A stretch of DNA of 64,000 nucleotides from Protoeuglena noctilucae (lineage: Eukaryota > Chlorophyta > Pedinophyceae > Marsupiomonadales > Marsupiomonadaceae). Below the pieces are notes generated by a model. The model did not search any database and was not told the DNA's origin. It saw nothing but the letters and a program-made list of their open reading frames with translations. The stretch spans positions 558,001 to 622,000 of the forward strand of contig OY253669.1 in assembly GCA_958009085.1 (NCBI GenBank). The letters are read 5' to 3'. Each line of letters opens with the position of its first letter. The stretch's first letter is position 1. Of the stretch, positions 23,751 through 35,409 are shown one piece after another. The translations under genes and the position numbers were made by a program.

Positions 23751-25270
23751 ATGGGTGGCCTTACGCTCCTCCTCTGCCTGGCGATGCCGGCGCTGTGCCT
23801 GGCATACCCCGTCGGAGCGGTCGACCAGTACCCGTGGTGCGCTCTCAATACAGTAGTCTGCGCCTGGAGACCCTGCACATTGCAGCCCAGTGTATAGGGA
23901 CCTGCACCCTTGGGGCATGTCCCAAGGTGCTGGCGCCGCGTTCTGTGCCACTCACGGGGCGCCCACCCGCTGCTCCCAGGGTCCGTATGTCGGAAAATTC
24001 ACCCGTCGTCGCGGATGCATCCACGCCTTATGCTTCCACACCCCCTGTTTATGTTGTGTCGGCACACTCACCCAGCACTGTGCCCCCAAACCAGTCCGTG
24101 CCGCCACCACCTGAGGTCGCCGTGCCCCCAACCGTGGCTGTTCCACCAGTCAGGGTCGTGCCCCCAGCCGAGGCTGCTGCTCCTCTGACCGCGGCTGCGG
24201 CCCCCGCCAGGGCTGTGCCGCCAACCGCGGCTGCCTCTTCACCCAGGGCCGTGCAGTGTTGGGTGCGGGACGACGCCTCGCAGCCCTTCCAGTCATGCAA
24301 AGTGTCAACCTTCCCATCCATCTGCCAGAACGGCAGCTCCTATCCAACGGAGGAGGCGTGCTGTGCGCAGGTCAGCTACCCTCCGATCACATGAGGTGCT
24401 GTGATCCTGCACAATGCTGCCACGACACGAGCTTTCCCCGACCCCGGCCCCTCCCGCAGAACGCGGCGTACTCGGACGGCTGCCGGGAGCCCCCCGCGCA
24501 GTGCTGGGTCCCAGAGAGCAACGAGACCCGCACGTGCGTCATGTCCTTGACCTGCATGAACCCCAACAACGACCCCAGCAAGATCTTCGCCAGCGAGGAC
24601 GTGTGCTGCAGCCGGGTGAGTCGCATGGCGGGGGCAGCGAGACGAACGCTGACGAGCCTCGGCGACGTGCGTGTGGGGATCGCGCGATGCCGCCATGTCC
24701 GCAGAACGTGGTGTGGCCGGAGGGTTGCAGCGAGACGCAAGCGGAGGCCAGGGCCAAGGCGGGAGGGGTCCCGTGCTGGGTGCGAGGCACTTTCTACCCG
24801 GCCAAGCGCTGCCGGTCTTCCTACGCACTGTGCCAGGCGAGGAGCGGGGGCTCGACCGGGCGTGGCGCAGTGTGCGCCGCTGCCCCTGCGCTGTCATCCG
24901 GCTCGCCTGTGGCTCCCGTGCCTCCCAGAAGGACACCACGGGCACGGGCATCTACCCGACGGAGGCCGACTGTTGCGCGCCGGGAGGGGCCTTCTCCGAC
25001 GGATGCGACCACCCCCTGCCCACGACCTGCTGGATCGTGGGTGACCTGCTAGAGCTGACAGTCAGTGCAGCAGCGGCGCTGTGCGCTGAGAGTTGGGCAT
25101 TTGCACGACGGCCGCCTCCTTAAGCCCTTGCAGACGAGTACGATCCGCGCTCCTGCCGCCACGAGTCCCGGGCCTACGTCTGCCTCCGAGGGTGGGGCAC
25201 GTACGACAGCAACGCCGCGTGCTGTGCGGGGGCGTTTGGCACGCAGGGCTGTCAGGTCGAGCCCGCGTGA
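23751..25270 (+). CDS. Secreted protein with four tandem cysteine-rich modules
   Basis: A clean signal peptide (MGGLTLLLCLAMPALCLA) starts the protein, followed by a Pro/Ala/Val-rich linker (repeats of VPPxxxV). Then come four modules, each built as CW(V/I), two spaced Cys, a Tyr or Phe, CC, and GC. The exons for the modules end at 24370 and then run 24460-24615, 24705-24836, 24929-25040 and 25134-25270, all phase-consistent. One intron has a GC donor (CAG|GCGAGG at 24837). Module cores include SYPTEEACCAQ, FASEDVCCSR, YPTEADCCAP and YDSNAACCAG. The 5' exons between 23836 and 24080 are not resolved. The modules are probably disulfide-bonded extracellular or cell-wall domains; no named family assigned. 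Confidence 0.72.
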
Positions 25271-25364
25271 CACATGACGCCGCTCAGTCTCGTGAGATAT
25301 GCATGCACGGTTCGACGGGTCTCTCGCTTCTAGGCAGCAGCCACGTGCGACCATGCCATGCGCC

Positions 25365-28300
25365 CTAGGTGGCGTGCCCGAGCCGCAGCGCGCCGACCAG
25401 CGACGCCCCACCCCCCTTGAAAGCACACGAGGTCACCAGCTTGCTGTGGCCGAACGTCTCCGCTACGAACTGCGCCCTCTGCTCGACCTGGGCGCGCTCT
25501 GCGGCACAAGCGCAGGACGGGGTGGGCAAGCGCCCAGGCCTGCCTGCGAGGTGGCCCCGGCAGCTGCTGTCCTCACCGGAACCGCCCCTCGTCCGGGTCG
25601 CCCTGGCCGCGGAGTGCTGGGGCGTGGTGGGCGCGGGAAGGAGCCCCACGTCACACTCTCTGCTCTGGGCCTCACTGCAGGCACGGCTGGGCATTGCCGT
25701 GCCGTCGTCGCTGCCAGCCTAGGCAGCCCAACCGTCCCCGCCCCCGCCTCACCTGCCACCCAAAGTCTGCCAAGCGCCCCACTCCCCCTCCACACGCAAC
25801 GATGGACCCTGCGCAGACGCGCCATCGCGCAGGGACCCTGGGTGGGGAGACGCGCGAGTGGCTTTGTGACTGCCCACACAACGTCTGATAGCTGCTGAGC
25901 GGTGCATACGCGGCAGCGATGGCGTCTCACGCACCCGTGTGGGTGTGGTACGCGACCGCGTGCGAGTGCCGGACGTTGCGTGGCCTCTCGGAGGTGGCGT
26001 CCCCGCGCGTTGGCCACGGGAACTGGAGTGACTTGGGTGTCGAGTCGGCAAACTGCGGCGAACAAATGGGCGGAGACGTCCCTAAAGGCGCCCGTAGGAC
26101 CCACGCACACGCCAGCACAGAGCCAAGCTCTCCCAACTTGCCTTGTGAGATGCGATGTGAACGACGGCGGTGGGTCCTCCCGGGACCTCGAGCCGGCCCT
26201 GCAGGACGCCACCGACGCTCCCCGCCACGTGCCGATCCAGCACGCACGCCACCTGCGCCGGCGCGTTGGGCGTGAAGGGACGAGGGGAGCCCGCCCCTTC
26301 CTCCACCTCTGCGCGCACCGAGGACGTCGCATCCGACGGCGGGCCAGCCAGGGATCGACACAGCGCGCCCCACACTGTCCCAGCTGAAGCTCACCCGCAC
26401 TCCCGCAAGCAGTGAAGGTCGGCCCGGGGAGCTCTCCGGTGTTCCGCCGACGCCCTGGGACCGCAGGCGCGGGGACTGGGGCACCGGGCTCAGCCCCTGC
26501 CACCGCCACTGCCGTTGCTGGCCGCTGGCCAGTCAACCCCCTCCCAACAGTGCGGGGTCCACCCTCCCGGGCGCCGTGTCGCGCGGCGTCCCGCGCCGCA
26601 CCCAAGGTGCCGCCCGCTTCCCCCAGGTGGGCCCCCGCCGCGTCCAAGGGCTGCGCAGGCACGGTGGCAGGCCTCCGCCGGGCCACTGGGCCATCCCATC
26701 CCCGCCCCACGCTGCCCTGCCATATCGGTGGCGGATCGAGGGGATTCGACCGCTGTGACAGCGACACCCGCTGGGACTCAGGCATTTCCAAGGGCCATGG
26801 GCCCAGCATCCTGCGCAGGGGCCCCTCCTCTCCATCCTCTCCCGCAAACGCGCGCCCCTCCTTCGCGTCCATCGGCTCCTGGCTCAGTAGGGGACCGGTG
26901 GGGGCCTCCCCTCCCCTAAGGCCCGCCAGGGGCAGCCGGCCATCGTCCGCGTCACTCTGGGAGGGTGGCGACGCGCCCAGCCCGCGGAACAGCGCGTCTA
27001 GCGAGCGGAGCATGCGCCGCGTGGCAGCCCTGCGAGGAAGGGGAGCACGTGCATGCACATGACGCGGCGCCTCTCTCACTGCAGCGCGGTGAGGGGCAGC
27101 ACCGTCCCCGCCGCGGCCATCCCTCGCCTGTCGGCCACCACGGCAGGCGCGTCCGCCCTCGGCGCGGCGCCGCGCAAAGGCGGGGCGGAGCGGTCCAGGG
27201 GCGTCATCTGCAGCCCTGCGTACGCCACGCCGGGGCGCCCCGGCCCCTGGCTCCCCTCCAACAGCAGCAACAGGCCCCTGCGCGCCGCCTCCACCTCCCG
27301 GAGCGTCTGGGGGCCGATCTCGGCATACGACGCCGCGCGGTGGACGTGGGCGTTGGCCCGTTCGGGGCTGGCGTGGCGGGCGGGGGACGCCCTGCGACGA
27401 CACGACGGGTCTTCCCACTAAGAGTGTGAGTCTAAGCCCGCTCAAGACCACACATGGCACAGAGGAGCGGTGCGTGCTCCTGTGGGCTGACGACTCGGAA
27501 CTAAGCGCCTCACCTGCGCGACGTGGACGGCTGCGACGACGCGCCTGCCGACAGCTGCGGCACAGACACCCCGACCACCACGTTTGCCAGCCCACGGGGC
27601 CGCGAGGGGACGGCCCCCGCGCGTGGGGTGCTCGGCCCCTCTGGCTCGTCCTCAATGGGGGCGGGGGGTGTGGGGTGCACGGAGGGGTTGCCCAGCAGGA
27701 GGAGGGAGGGCTGGTGCGGCGGCGGCGAGAGCGACGCTGCGTCGGACATGCTGTCGAGGGAGAAGGCGTGCACGTGCTCGGGGGCCGCGGGGACGCGGAC
27801 ACGCGTGGGGAGGACGGCGCGGAGGGGGCCGGGGGGGCTGGCGCCCGAGGCCTCTGACCCGTGCCGTGGCAGTGGCAGGCGCAGGGAGCGGGGCGGCGAG
27901 GGCGGACAGGCGGGGTCGGGGGGCGCCATCTCCGGAAGGAGGACGCCGATGGGGAGGGGCTGGGACTGCATCGTGAGGAGCCTGGACGGGCGGTGGGGCC
28001 CGAGGCGGCCGGGGGAGAAGCCCGCGAATCCTTGCTGGTCCCTGCGCGGAGCGTCGGCGTGGGTCGCGCACCCGGGGGGGGTTGGCATCACAAGCGCAAC
28101 GGCCAGGGGCGAATCCCGCCCACACAGCCAACTCCGTTCGCGGCCACTCACCGGATCGCCGTGCCCCGCAGTCCCGACACGGGTTGGAACTGGAACTGCC
28201 ACCCCGTCACCGCCTCCTTGCCCGCCTCGTCGGCCTCGTCAGCCTCGGCATCCTTGGACTGGACCACGGGCGTCTCGGGGGGAGTCTCGGCCCACGCCTT

Positions 28301-29566
28301 GCGGTACACGCGGTCCCGCGGGCGCATCTGCCCGGGCCCGCGGCTGCCCATCCTCTGCGCGGCACCCACGGGGGGCAAGGTCGTGAGGGCAGCGAGGCGG
28401 TGGGGGGTTGGAGAGAGGCGCGGGTGGCCCTCGCCTTGCGCATGAACTCGAGCTGCTGCTGTCGGTTGCGCTCGTTGATCCTGGCCCACTTGCGCTCGAG
28501 CGCGTCCTCCCGCCTACGCCGCTCGTCCGCCTCCTGCGCCTGCAGCCACTCGGCCGCCTCCGTGCCCACGCGCTCGGCGCGCTCCCGGACGAGGCGCTGC
28601 CGCTCGCGCGCGACCACCGAGCGCCAGCTCCAGAACCGCCGCCACGCGCGCTGGATCACGACGGCGGCCTCCTCCCTGCGCCGGGCCTCGGCAGCCATGG
28701 TGCGGTAATGCGCCTTAGACTGCTCCAGGTGGTGCTCCTCCAGGCGGCGGTAGTGCTCCTCGCGCTCCCTGCGAGGACGCAGGAGCTGCGGGTCCGCCCG
28801 CGCTTCGGCCGCTATCTGAGCGCACGGGGCCGGCTGCGCCCTCACTGGATCCGCGCCAGCCGCAAGCGGTGCAAGTTGTTGGTCTGCTGCTCCACCGTCG
28901 CCAGGAAGCCCCACCCTCCCCGGACCGCATCGGCCTGGTCCACGCTGTACTTGGGGGGGGAGCTGCGGGCGCTGCTGCCTGACGCATCCGTGACGTTGCT
29001 GCGCACGCTCCTGCAGGCAGCGTTGCCGGCGAGATCGAGGGATGCCGGGGGCATCCGCGCTGGCCTGGCGCTGGCGTCCGCGGCCTCACCCGAGCCGTGA
29101 CGCATGTGTCGCGTGCGGGACGCGAGGGTGGGGCTCGAGCTGGGGAGAAGGGTGCGCGGCATCCTCCGTCACCGATGACAGCGAGTAGCTGCTGTAGTTG
29201 TCTCGATGCTCCGACGACTCCGCGGCAAGAGAGCTCTCCTGCCGGCTCCCTGCGCGGGCCAGCGACGGACTTCCGCACGTGGCATACACGCAGACCCGTC
29301 AGGACAGCCAACAGCCGGTGCATCGCGCAATTACCTCGTGATTGCACACGCTCGGTGTACTCCCTCGTCGCCTTGACGACGAGCTTCCCTCCCGGGGTGC
29401 TCGCGTCCCGCAGCTGCGATATGGTGGTCGCGCGCGACAGGTCGCGGCGCCGGAGCGACGGTGAGATATCCATGACTCCTGTGACACTGCGCGCACGTAG
29501 GTTCGGCGTGAGGGCATCGTGAGCGACCGCCGAGATGTCTTTTGCATGCCGTTTAACGCTCACCAA
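25365..29566 (-). CDS. Long IQ-motif and coiled-coil protein, unrecognised
   Basis: Ten phase-consistent junctions tie this into one gene. After a 5' part (29566 to 28846, inner splice unresolved) the exons are 28768-28435, 28354-28152, 28041-27514, 27391-27080, 27029-26395, 26308-26142, 26052-25935, 25808-25753, 25664-25577 and 25498-25365. An IQ calmodulin-binding motif (AAVVIQRAWRRFWSWR) sits in a charged coiled coil ending NRQQQLEFMRK. The middle is Pro/Ser-rich. The C-terminal third has beta-like segments (GGVLQGRLEVPGGPTAVV, HSHAVAYHTHTG) that may form a propeller or Ig-like domain. Two introns use GC donors (28434 and 26141). Such architecture is common in axonemal or cytoskeletal proteins; no function claimed. 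Confidence 0.66.
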
Positions 29567-30109
29567 GAAGCAGCCTCCTAGGGCCAGCGCCCTTCAATGG
29601 ATCGGTGCCGCGACACCGTTTCGCATCACAGAACCTGCATCATCTTGAAAAACACTGACAAAGCAAGGATGGAAAGCGCACCCGCCCGCTGAAGACCTGC
29701 GGACGGGCCCCGCCTCCGTCCCGGAGGTATCCGATGAAACGAGCGGATAGCCCGTCGCGGAATCACGGAGTGGGAGGGTGGGGGGAACTGCAATCAACTT
29801 GCCAGGCCCTTCGTCACTGACTTGCAGCACGCCAGTTGCTTGCTTTTCCCTATCAGTGCCTCTCAGCCGTTCCCTTTCTCTCAGCGGCATTCCTGTCAGC
29901 TTTCTGATGCTATGGCGGGATGTGCGTGTTTGCCACAACACCTTGGGGTGTCATGCCGGCTCTCTAAGCGATGCCGCCCGTGGCCGTGGCGCCTTCGATG
30001 GGTCCCCATGTCTGGGACATTATCGAGTCCGCGATTCAGGGACTCCATAAGTCGGCTTCGCCCTGCAAAGGCACAGGCAGGCGACGTGGGCGATGGGAAC
30101 CATCCGGGG
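29567..30109. promoter_or_regulatory. Divergent intergenic region
   Basis: This region separates the starts of the IQ-motif gene (-) and a small membrane protein gene (+). It contains a pyrimidine-rich tract (29850-29890) and no convincing exon. Confidence 0.4.
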
Positions 30110-30655
30110 ATGGACAAGCGGGCCATTTCAATACCCAGGGATCTGCATAGCGCCGGAAGGTAGGTGACGGTGTCGGGCTCGTCGGGCACGCGAGACGGGT
30201 CGCGTGGTGCGCGAGGGCTCGCTGTGGCTGCCTGTGCAGGGTCTTCATGTTTGCCGGCCTCCTGAAGGTCATGCAGGCGTCCATTCCGGGCGGGAGCGCC
30301 GGTGCGCTAATCCTAGCGAGTCGGAACTTTGGATGGGGCTTGGAACCGGGGGTGCTTTTGGGGATGACGACGGCTGCTGCGGGGCTGGTGCTGGTGAGCG
30401 CTGCCCTGCGTAGAGCCCAGCGCAAGTACTCATCTCGCACCTCGCGCACGCGCAATAACGGGCCTACGTGCTCCGTCGTGCGCCTGGCAGGCCTACCTCG
30501 CCAAGCGGCTGCTGGACGACGGCCTGTGGGAGCGCCGGTGGGTCCGGGCCGTGGTGCTGGGCACCTGTGCCGCCTTCACGGCCCTCATGACGGTGCGGGC
30601 CAAGGGCCACGCGCGGCGTGTCGCCCAGGAGGCGGAGCGGCGCCTGGCAAGGTGA
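30110..30655 (+). CDS. Small membrane protein, unrecognised
   Basis: Exons are 30110-30159, 30240-30393 and 30491-30655, 122 residues, with matching phases. The protein begins MDKRAISIPRDLHSAG. Likely membrane segments are FAGLLKVMQASIPGGSAGAL, VLLGMTTAAAGLVLAYL and AVVLGTCAAFTALMTV, separated by an Arg/Asp-rich loop (LLDDGLWERRWVR). The tail is basic and helical. No family recognised. It could be an organelle inner-membrane protein, but there is no obvious presequence. Confidence 0.66.
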
Positions 30656-30714
30656 CGTGATGCGCAAGACCTGAGCCCCCCCTGCCTCGCGGCGTCGGAG
30701 TGCCATGGGCGAAC

Positions 30715-31120
30715 ATGGGCGTCAGGTGGCGCGACGGCGTAGCGATTGATGGTGGCTCCGTCGCCGTCTCTGACACGCAGGGCGACAACCCAGCTGGAGG
30801 CACAGCGCGCCGGCGCCAGGAGGTGACGGTGACGGCTTGGACATGAAATGCCGTGGTTGGATGTCGTCAATTTACTCAAGTCCCGAGTTTCAACCGCAGG
30901 AACCCTCAAGTGTTGGAAATCCCGGACGGCGCCTGGGAGAGCTTTGACAGGTGAGAGCCTCCCCAGGGATGAGGGCAGGGGTCAACGTGCAATCGGTCCG
31001 GGCCCCCCTCAATCGGACTCGGTCCGCCCTCGCAGCCAAGCCATGCCGAACAAACTCCCGCCGACGGGCGTGAACCGGTCAGCGCTCGAGGCCATTCGCC
31101 GGGCGCAACGCGGGGCCTGA
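30715..31120 (+). CDS. Possible 48-residue protein
   Basis: Exons 30715-30725, 30900-30950 and 31036-31120 join in phase to a 48-residue protein, MGVRNPQVLEIPDGAWESFD then a basic C-terminus ending RRAQRGA. The last two exons look coding (PDGAWESFD, then NKLPPTGVNRSALEAI) with strong GTGAGA and CGCAG sites. The 11-base first exon is the weak point; the real N-terminus may lie in another exon. No family recognised. It is convergent with the EF-hand gene, 68 bases away. Confidence 0.4.
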
Positions 31121-31188
31121 GATTCGGGGGGCACGCAGGCACAGACGCGCCTCTGGCATCACGGCAGGCGCCACGTGCGCAGGCGCTG

Positions 31189-32084
31189 CTATCGGATGTA
31201 GAACGTGCGGAACAGGAACTCCTCCAGCAGCGGCGTGAACTCGGGCTCCTCGATGACGCCGCTCCCGTCCTCGTCGAACTTGGCCAGGATGACGGGGACC
31301 TCCTTGACGTGGAAGAGCGCCTGGGGGTCGATGAAGCCCTGGGCCTGGAAGCCCAGGTGGAGCTCGCGGAGGATGGCCGCGAGGGTGTGCTGGTCCATGG
31401 AGCCGCCGACCTCCTTGAACATGGTGCCGATCAGCGAGTCAAGCTCCTCGCCCCCGTCGCCCTTGCGCTTGGCGGTCATGGAGTTGACCACGGACCGGCA
31501 GAAGGCCTTGACGGACCGTTCGTCCTGGAAAGGCCGCGTGAGGAGCTGGGCGGCAATGTCCTGCGGCGGAGTGCATGCTACATTCTGCTGCCCGCCCCCA
31601 GCAGCGCGGGGCTCTCGCGCCGCCTCTCCCACCGGCACTCGCCTTGAACTCGAGGAAGTCAACGGTACCGTCCCCGTTCTTGTCAAAGTTGCGGAAAATC
31701 TCCATCGTCTGCTCGTACGTCACCGTCATGCTCTCATGGAACATGCCTGCGCCAGCAGCGAAGCACCTCGTGGGGTTCGAGCCCGCCATGCCGCTCGTGC
31801 GGAGCCTGCCACGTCCCGGACCCGTCACCTGCTTGCTTGAGTTGCCACACCACGACCATGAGGGCCTTGTGCAGCTCCCCGACCTGAAGCTTCCCGTCTC
31901 CTGCGGCATGCAAAGCGCCCCGAGTTTCAAATGCGCGCGACTGAATCGACAAGAGCCGCGAAAAGTGGCTCTAGCGCGCACTGAGCCCCTCACTGCTTGT
32001 ATCGGCGCGTTTGAACTCCTTCTCCAGGTGGTCCACCATCTCGGGCCTTTGAAACAGGCTCCGGACCCACCCCTTCCCCGGCAT
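31189..32084 (-). CDS. EF-hand calcium-binding protein
   Basis: Exons are 32084-31994, 31900-31829, 31746-31643 and 31560-31189, 212 residues. Three EF loops have the full 12-residue pattern: DTSRDGKLQVGE, built across an intron; DKNGDGTVDFLE; and DEDGSGVIEEPE. Acidic ligands sit at positions 1, 3, 5 and 12 in loops 2 and 3. The start MPGKGWVRSLFQRPEMV is amphipathic with no Gly at position 2, so no N-myristoylation. The third intron has a GC donor (AAG|GCGAGT). A long helical insert separates loops 2 and 3. It is a calcium sensor or buffer of undetermined partner, not calmodulin itself. Confidence 0.85.
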
Positions 32085-32543
32085 CGCGGCCCACTTGCAG
32101 TTTCCACCTAGGCCGCGCAATAGCTACGGTAGCCGGGCCGTGCCCAAAGAGAAACCGTGGTGGCTTCGATGGTGCGCTAAAAGATGGGGAACGGTCGCAG
32201 TTCTTCACCGAAAGCTAGCAATGAGGTGTCTGAGGGGTGCGCAACGGCTGCCACTGCCGCTGACGATTCGAGAACAGATCGATTGGTCCGTGGAGAGCGA
32301 CGTGATGGCGTCCGCTGGCGCGTTTGTTTACTGGCGCTCCGCAGATTACCGCGAGCCAATCAGCCACTTGCCGCGCCGAATAGAATCGGTCTCTGCATGC
32401 CGATGCTGCGCGAGGGTGCCTGCGCCGGTCATCGGGCCCACTAGCGTGAATCCCTTCACGAGGGGATCCATTCCAAGCGCCTGCTGGCCGGCCACTGAGT
32501 GAGCGCTTGCTGGAGGGTGGTCAGATCGCTCGGCTGCGTCATC
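32085..32543. promoter_or_regulatory. Divergent intergenic region
   Basis: This region is shared by the starts of the EF-hand gene (-) and CDC27 (+), so it presumably holds both promoters. No exon or named motif seen. Confidence 0.4.
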
Positions 32544-35409
32544 ATGGGTCAGTCCCACCTGATCTCCCAGTTGGCAGCGACGGTTGAGGAGTCAGTGCGG
32601 TGAGTGCCGGTTCCCGGGATCGGACGCGCACTGACTCGCCCATGCATCGTTGCCCGTGCTGTGGTGCTGAATCCCGCGCATCGCGTTGATTCCCACATGA
32701 GGCGCCGGGCTCACGCGGCGCAGGCTTCATCTCCATGACAACGCCGTCTTTTTGGCCGAATGCCTCTTCTCCGCCACCGATTCCGACGCGCACGCCGCGC
32801 TCCTTGCTGACTGGTGCGTGGTGCATGCCCGGGGCCTCGTGGTGGCCTGCGAGCTCGCCCACCGCCTGCGCAGCGCACACGTGCCTCGCGGCCTGCACCT
32901 GCCCGCAGCTACCTGCGCCAGGGCAAGCCGCGCCGAGCCTACCAGGTGCTCAGCAACGGCCGCGCCAAGGATGCCAATGCCCGGTACCTCCTCGCCGTCG
33001 CCGCGGTGCAGCTCGAGCTTTACGAGGAAGCCGAGGTGGCGCTGACCCAGGGGCGGCAGGGTGCCCCAGCAGCCACGGACGCCCCGTCACGCTACCTCCT
33101 CGGCCGCATCTGCCTGCTGACGTCCCGCCACGACGCCGCCCGCGAGCACTTCCGCGCCGCGACCCGGGCCGACCCGCTCCTCTTCTCGGCCTACGCCGAG
33201 CTCTGCCAGCTCGGGGCGGCGGACCCGTGGCCCGTGCCCCCCGGGGCACGCGAGGCGCTCCACGTGGAGCTACTGGGCATGGGCGTGGACCCTGCCCCCG
33301 CGGGTTCGGGGCCGGAGGCGCTCGCCGTCGCTCGCGGGGCTACAGGGCCGGGTGCAACCCCGGCCACACCGGCCGGCCCCGTGGCGCCCGTGCTGCTGAG
33401 CGCGCAGTTGCGGGGTGCGCCGCGCCCTGGCCCCGCCCCGGGAGCGTCCGGCGTGGTGCGCGACCACACGGGCACGAGTGGTGCACCGGCCCGGCCGCAA
33501 ACGCGGGCGTGGGCGGCGGGCGCCGGCCGCCACATCCAGTTCGACGAGGCGACGCCTATGAGCACGAGCGACGCGTCCTCTGCCCGCGGACCTGACAGCC
33601 CCGAGGAGTTCCGGGGTTTCCACGTGGGCCCGGTTGGGGAGGACCACCACACCCCGGTGGTGGGGCCGGCAGCGCCAGGTGCCTTCTACACCCCCCCCGT
33701 CGGTGTGTCCAACGCCACCGCGGGCCCCCCACCGCTCCCACGAGCAGCCCGCGCCGAGGTGAGCAAGCCGTGACCGGTGCAGGCATCCGCAGCGCCTCCT
33801 CCGCCATACCATGCACTGTTGCGGGACCGTGAAGGCCCTCGTACCGCTGCGTCTGTCAAACAACTCCACGGCCCCCGGTCTCAGCGTTACGCGGCGCGGG
33901 TGGGCGCGACCCCTCAGGGAGACACGCCCGTGCCGCCTGGACTGACGCCGCCCTTGCCGGCCGCCGCACCCGGGAGGAAGTTCACCGACCACGGGGGGAA
34001 GCTGCGGAAGCTGTCCAATCGGCTCTTTGCGGAGAGCGCCGCGCCCATGCAGGACGCCGGCGACCTGGCGGGGAGGGCCGAGGGGGACCGGGGGGAGGGA
34101 CCGCCGCCGTGGCCGTCGCCCCAGGGGCAGGCGGCGGCTTGCGCGCTGCTGGAGCCCTTTGCGTCCGGCATGCGCCTCCTCGGCCTCATGCAGTGCCCGG
34201 AGGCGGTGGAGGCGCTGCAGCAGCTCCCCGCGGCCCTGTACATGTCCTCCTGGGTGCTGGGGTGCGTGGGGCGCGCCCTCCTCGAGCACGGGGACCACGC
34301 GGGCGCGGCGGAGGTGTTTCGGGAGATGCGCCGCGTCGACCCCGCCTGCGACGAGGGCCTCGTGCATTTCTCGACTGCCCTGTGGTACCTGGGCCACGCG
34401 GCGGAGCTGTCGGCTCTCGCGCACGAGGCCGTGCAGCTGGACAGGCGAGGGCGGGGCGTGTTACGGCAAGCACTCGGGTGGCAGATGCGCGTCCGCCAGA
34501 CGCTGCCCCCGCCGCGCGACCGCAGGCACTCGGCCCAGGCGTGGTGCGCGGCAGGCAACTGCGTGAGCCTGCAGCGGGACCACCGCAAAGCCCTCCGCTA
34601 CTTCCGCAAGGCCCTCGAGGTCGACCGGCACAACGCCTACGCCCACACGCTATGCGGCCACGAGCTGCTCGCGATGGAGGAGCTGGAGGCGGCGCTGGCG
34701 AGTTACCGCGCCGCGCTCGTCCTGCAGCCCCGGCACTACAACGCGTGGTACGGGATGGGGCAGGTGCGTGGCGCACTCGGCGGCTGCCTCGGCCTCTCGG
34801 GGCGTGCCACCCCTGCTCACGCCTTGGCCCACGCCGGTGTGCCTAGCGTAGGTCTTCATGCGGCAGGAGAAGCTCGAGATGGCGGAGTACCACTTCCAAC
34901 GCGCCATACAGGTCCACCCGCGCTCGAGCGTCCTCAAGTGCCACTGCGCCGTCGCCATGGCCAAGGCCTCCCGCCGCCTGCAGGCCCTGTCGTTGATCCA
35001 GGACGCCATCCGCCAGGACCCCAAGAACCCTCTTGCGAGGTGCGCCGCGCAAGAGGCTCGGTCGGGGCCGCTGCGGGGTTTTGTGCGCGGCAAACCCGCC
35101 AGGGCGCCTGATGCGGCCGTCGCTTGCCCTTGCTCCCCCAGGTATGAGCGCGCCGTGATGCTGCTGGAGGCCAAGCAAGCGCGGGACGCACTGGAGGAGC
35201 TCTTGGTATTGCGAGAGCTCGCCCCGAAGGAGGTGCCGGTGCACGTGAGCCTGGGCCGCGCGTACCGCATGCTGGGGGAGCACGGCCAGGCGCTCGCCGC
35301 CTACACGGCCGCGCTCGACCTGTCACCCCCCGACGCCGACACGGCGGCGATCAAGGCCGCCATGGAGCGCGTGACCCAGGCGCAGGACCCGGGCGGAGAG
35401 GCGCTGTAG
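32544..35409 (+). CDS. CDC27: Anaphase-promoting complex subunit 3 (CDC27)
   Basis: APC3/CDC27 is a TPR subunit of the anaphase-promoting complex, the E3 ligase that drives mitotic exit; its TPR superhelix binds co-activators. Exons are 32544-32599, 32724-32813, 32909-33758, 33885-34444, 34526-34763, 34852-35039 and 35142-35409. The N-terminal TPRs show LLADCYLRQGKPRRAYQVL and SRYLLGRICLLTSRHDAA. After a long disordered linker come the C-terminal TPRs (NCVSLQRDHRKALRYFRKAL, GHELLAMEELEAALASYR, FMRQEKLEMAEYHFQRAI). The fourth intron is a GC-AG intron (ACAG|GCGAGG, 81 bases, in frame). For the third intron I prefer 126 bases (33759-33884) to a 24-base alternative ending at 33782. The length is close to that of plant CDC27/HBT. 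Confidence 0.93.

Noticed and set aside
25463-27802. A 779-codon (-) frame read as one exon.
   Set aside because: It contains only one true exon in frame (27029-26395); the other parts read introns and wrong frames of the IQ-motif gene, whose exons fit GT/GC-AG sites in phase.
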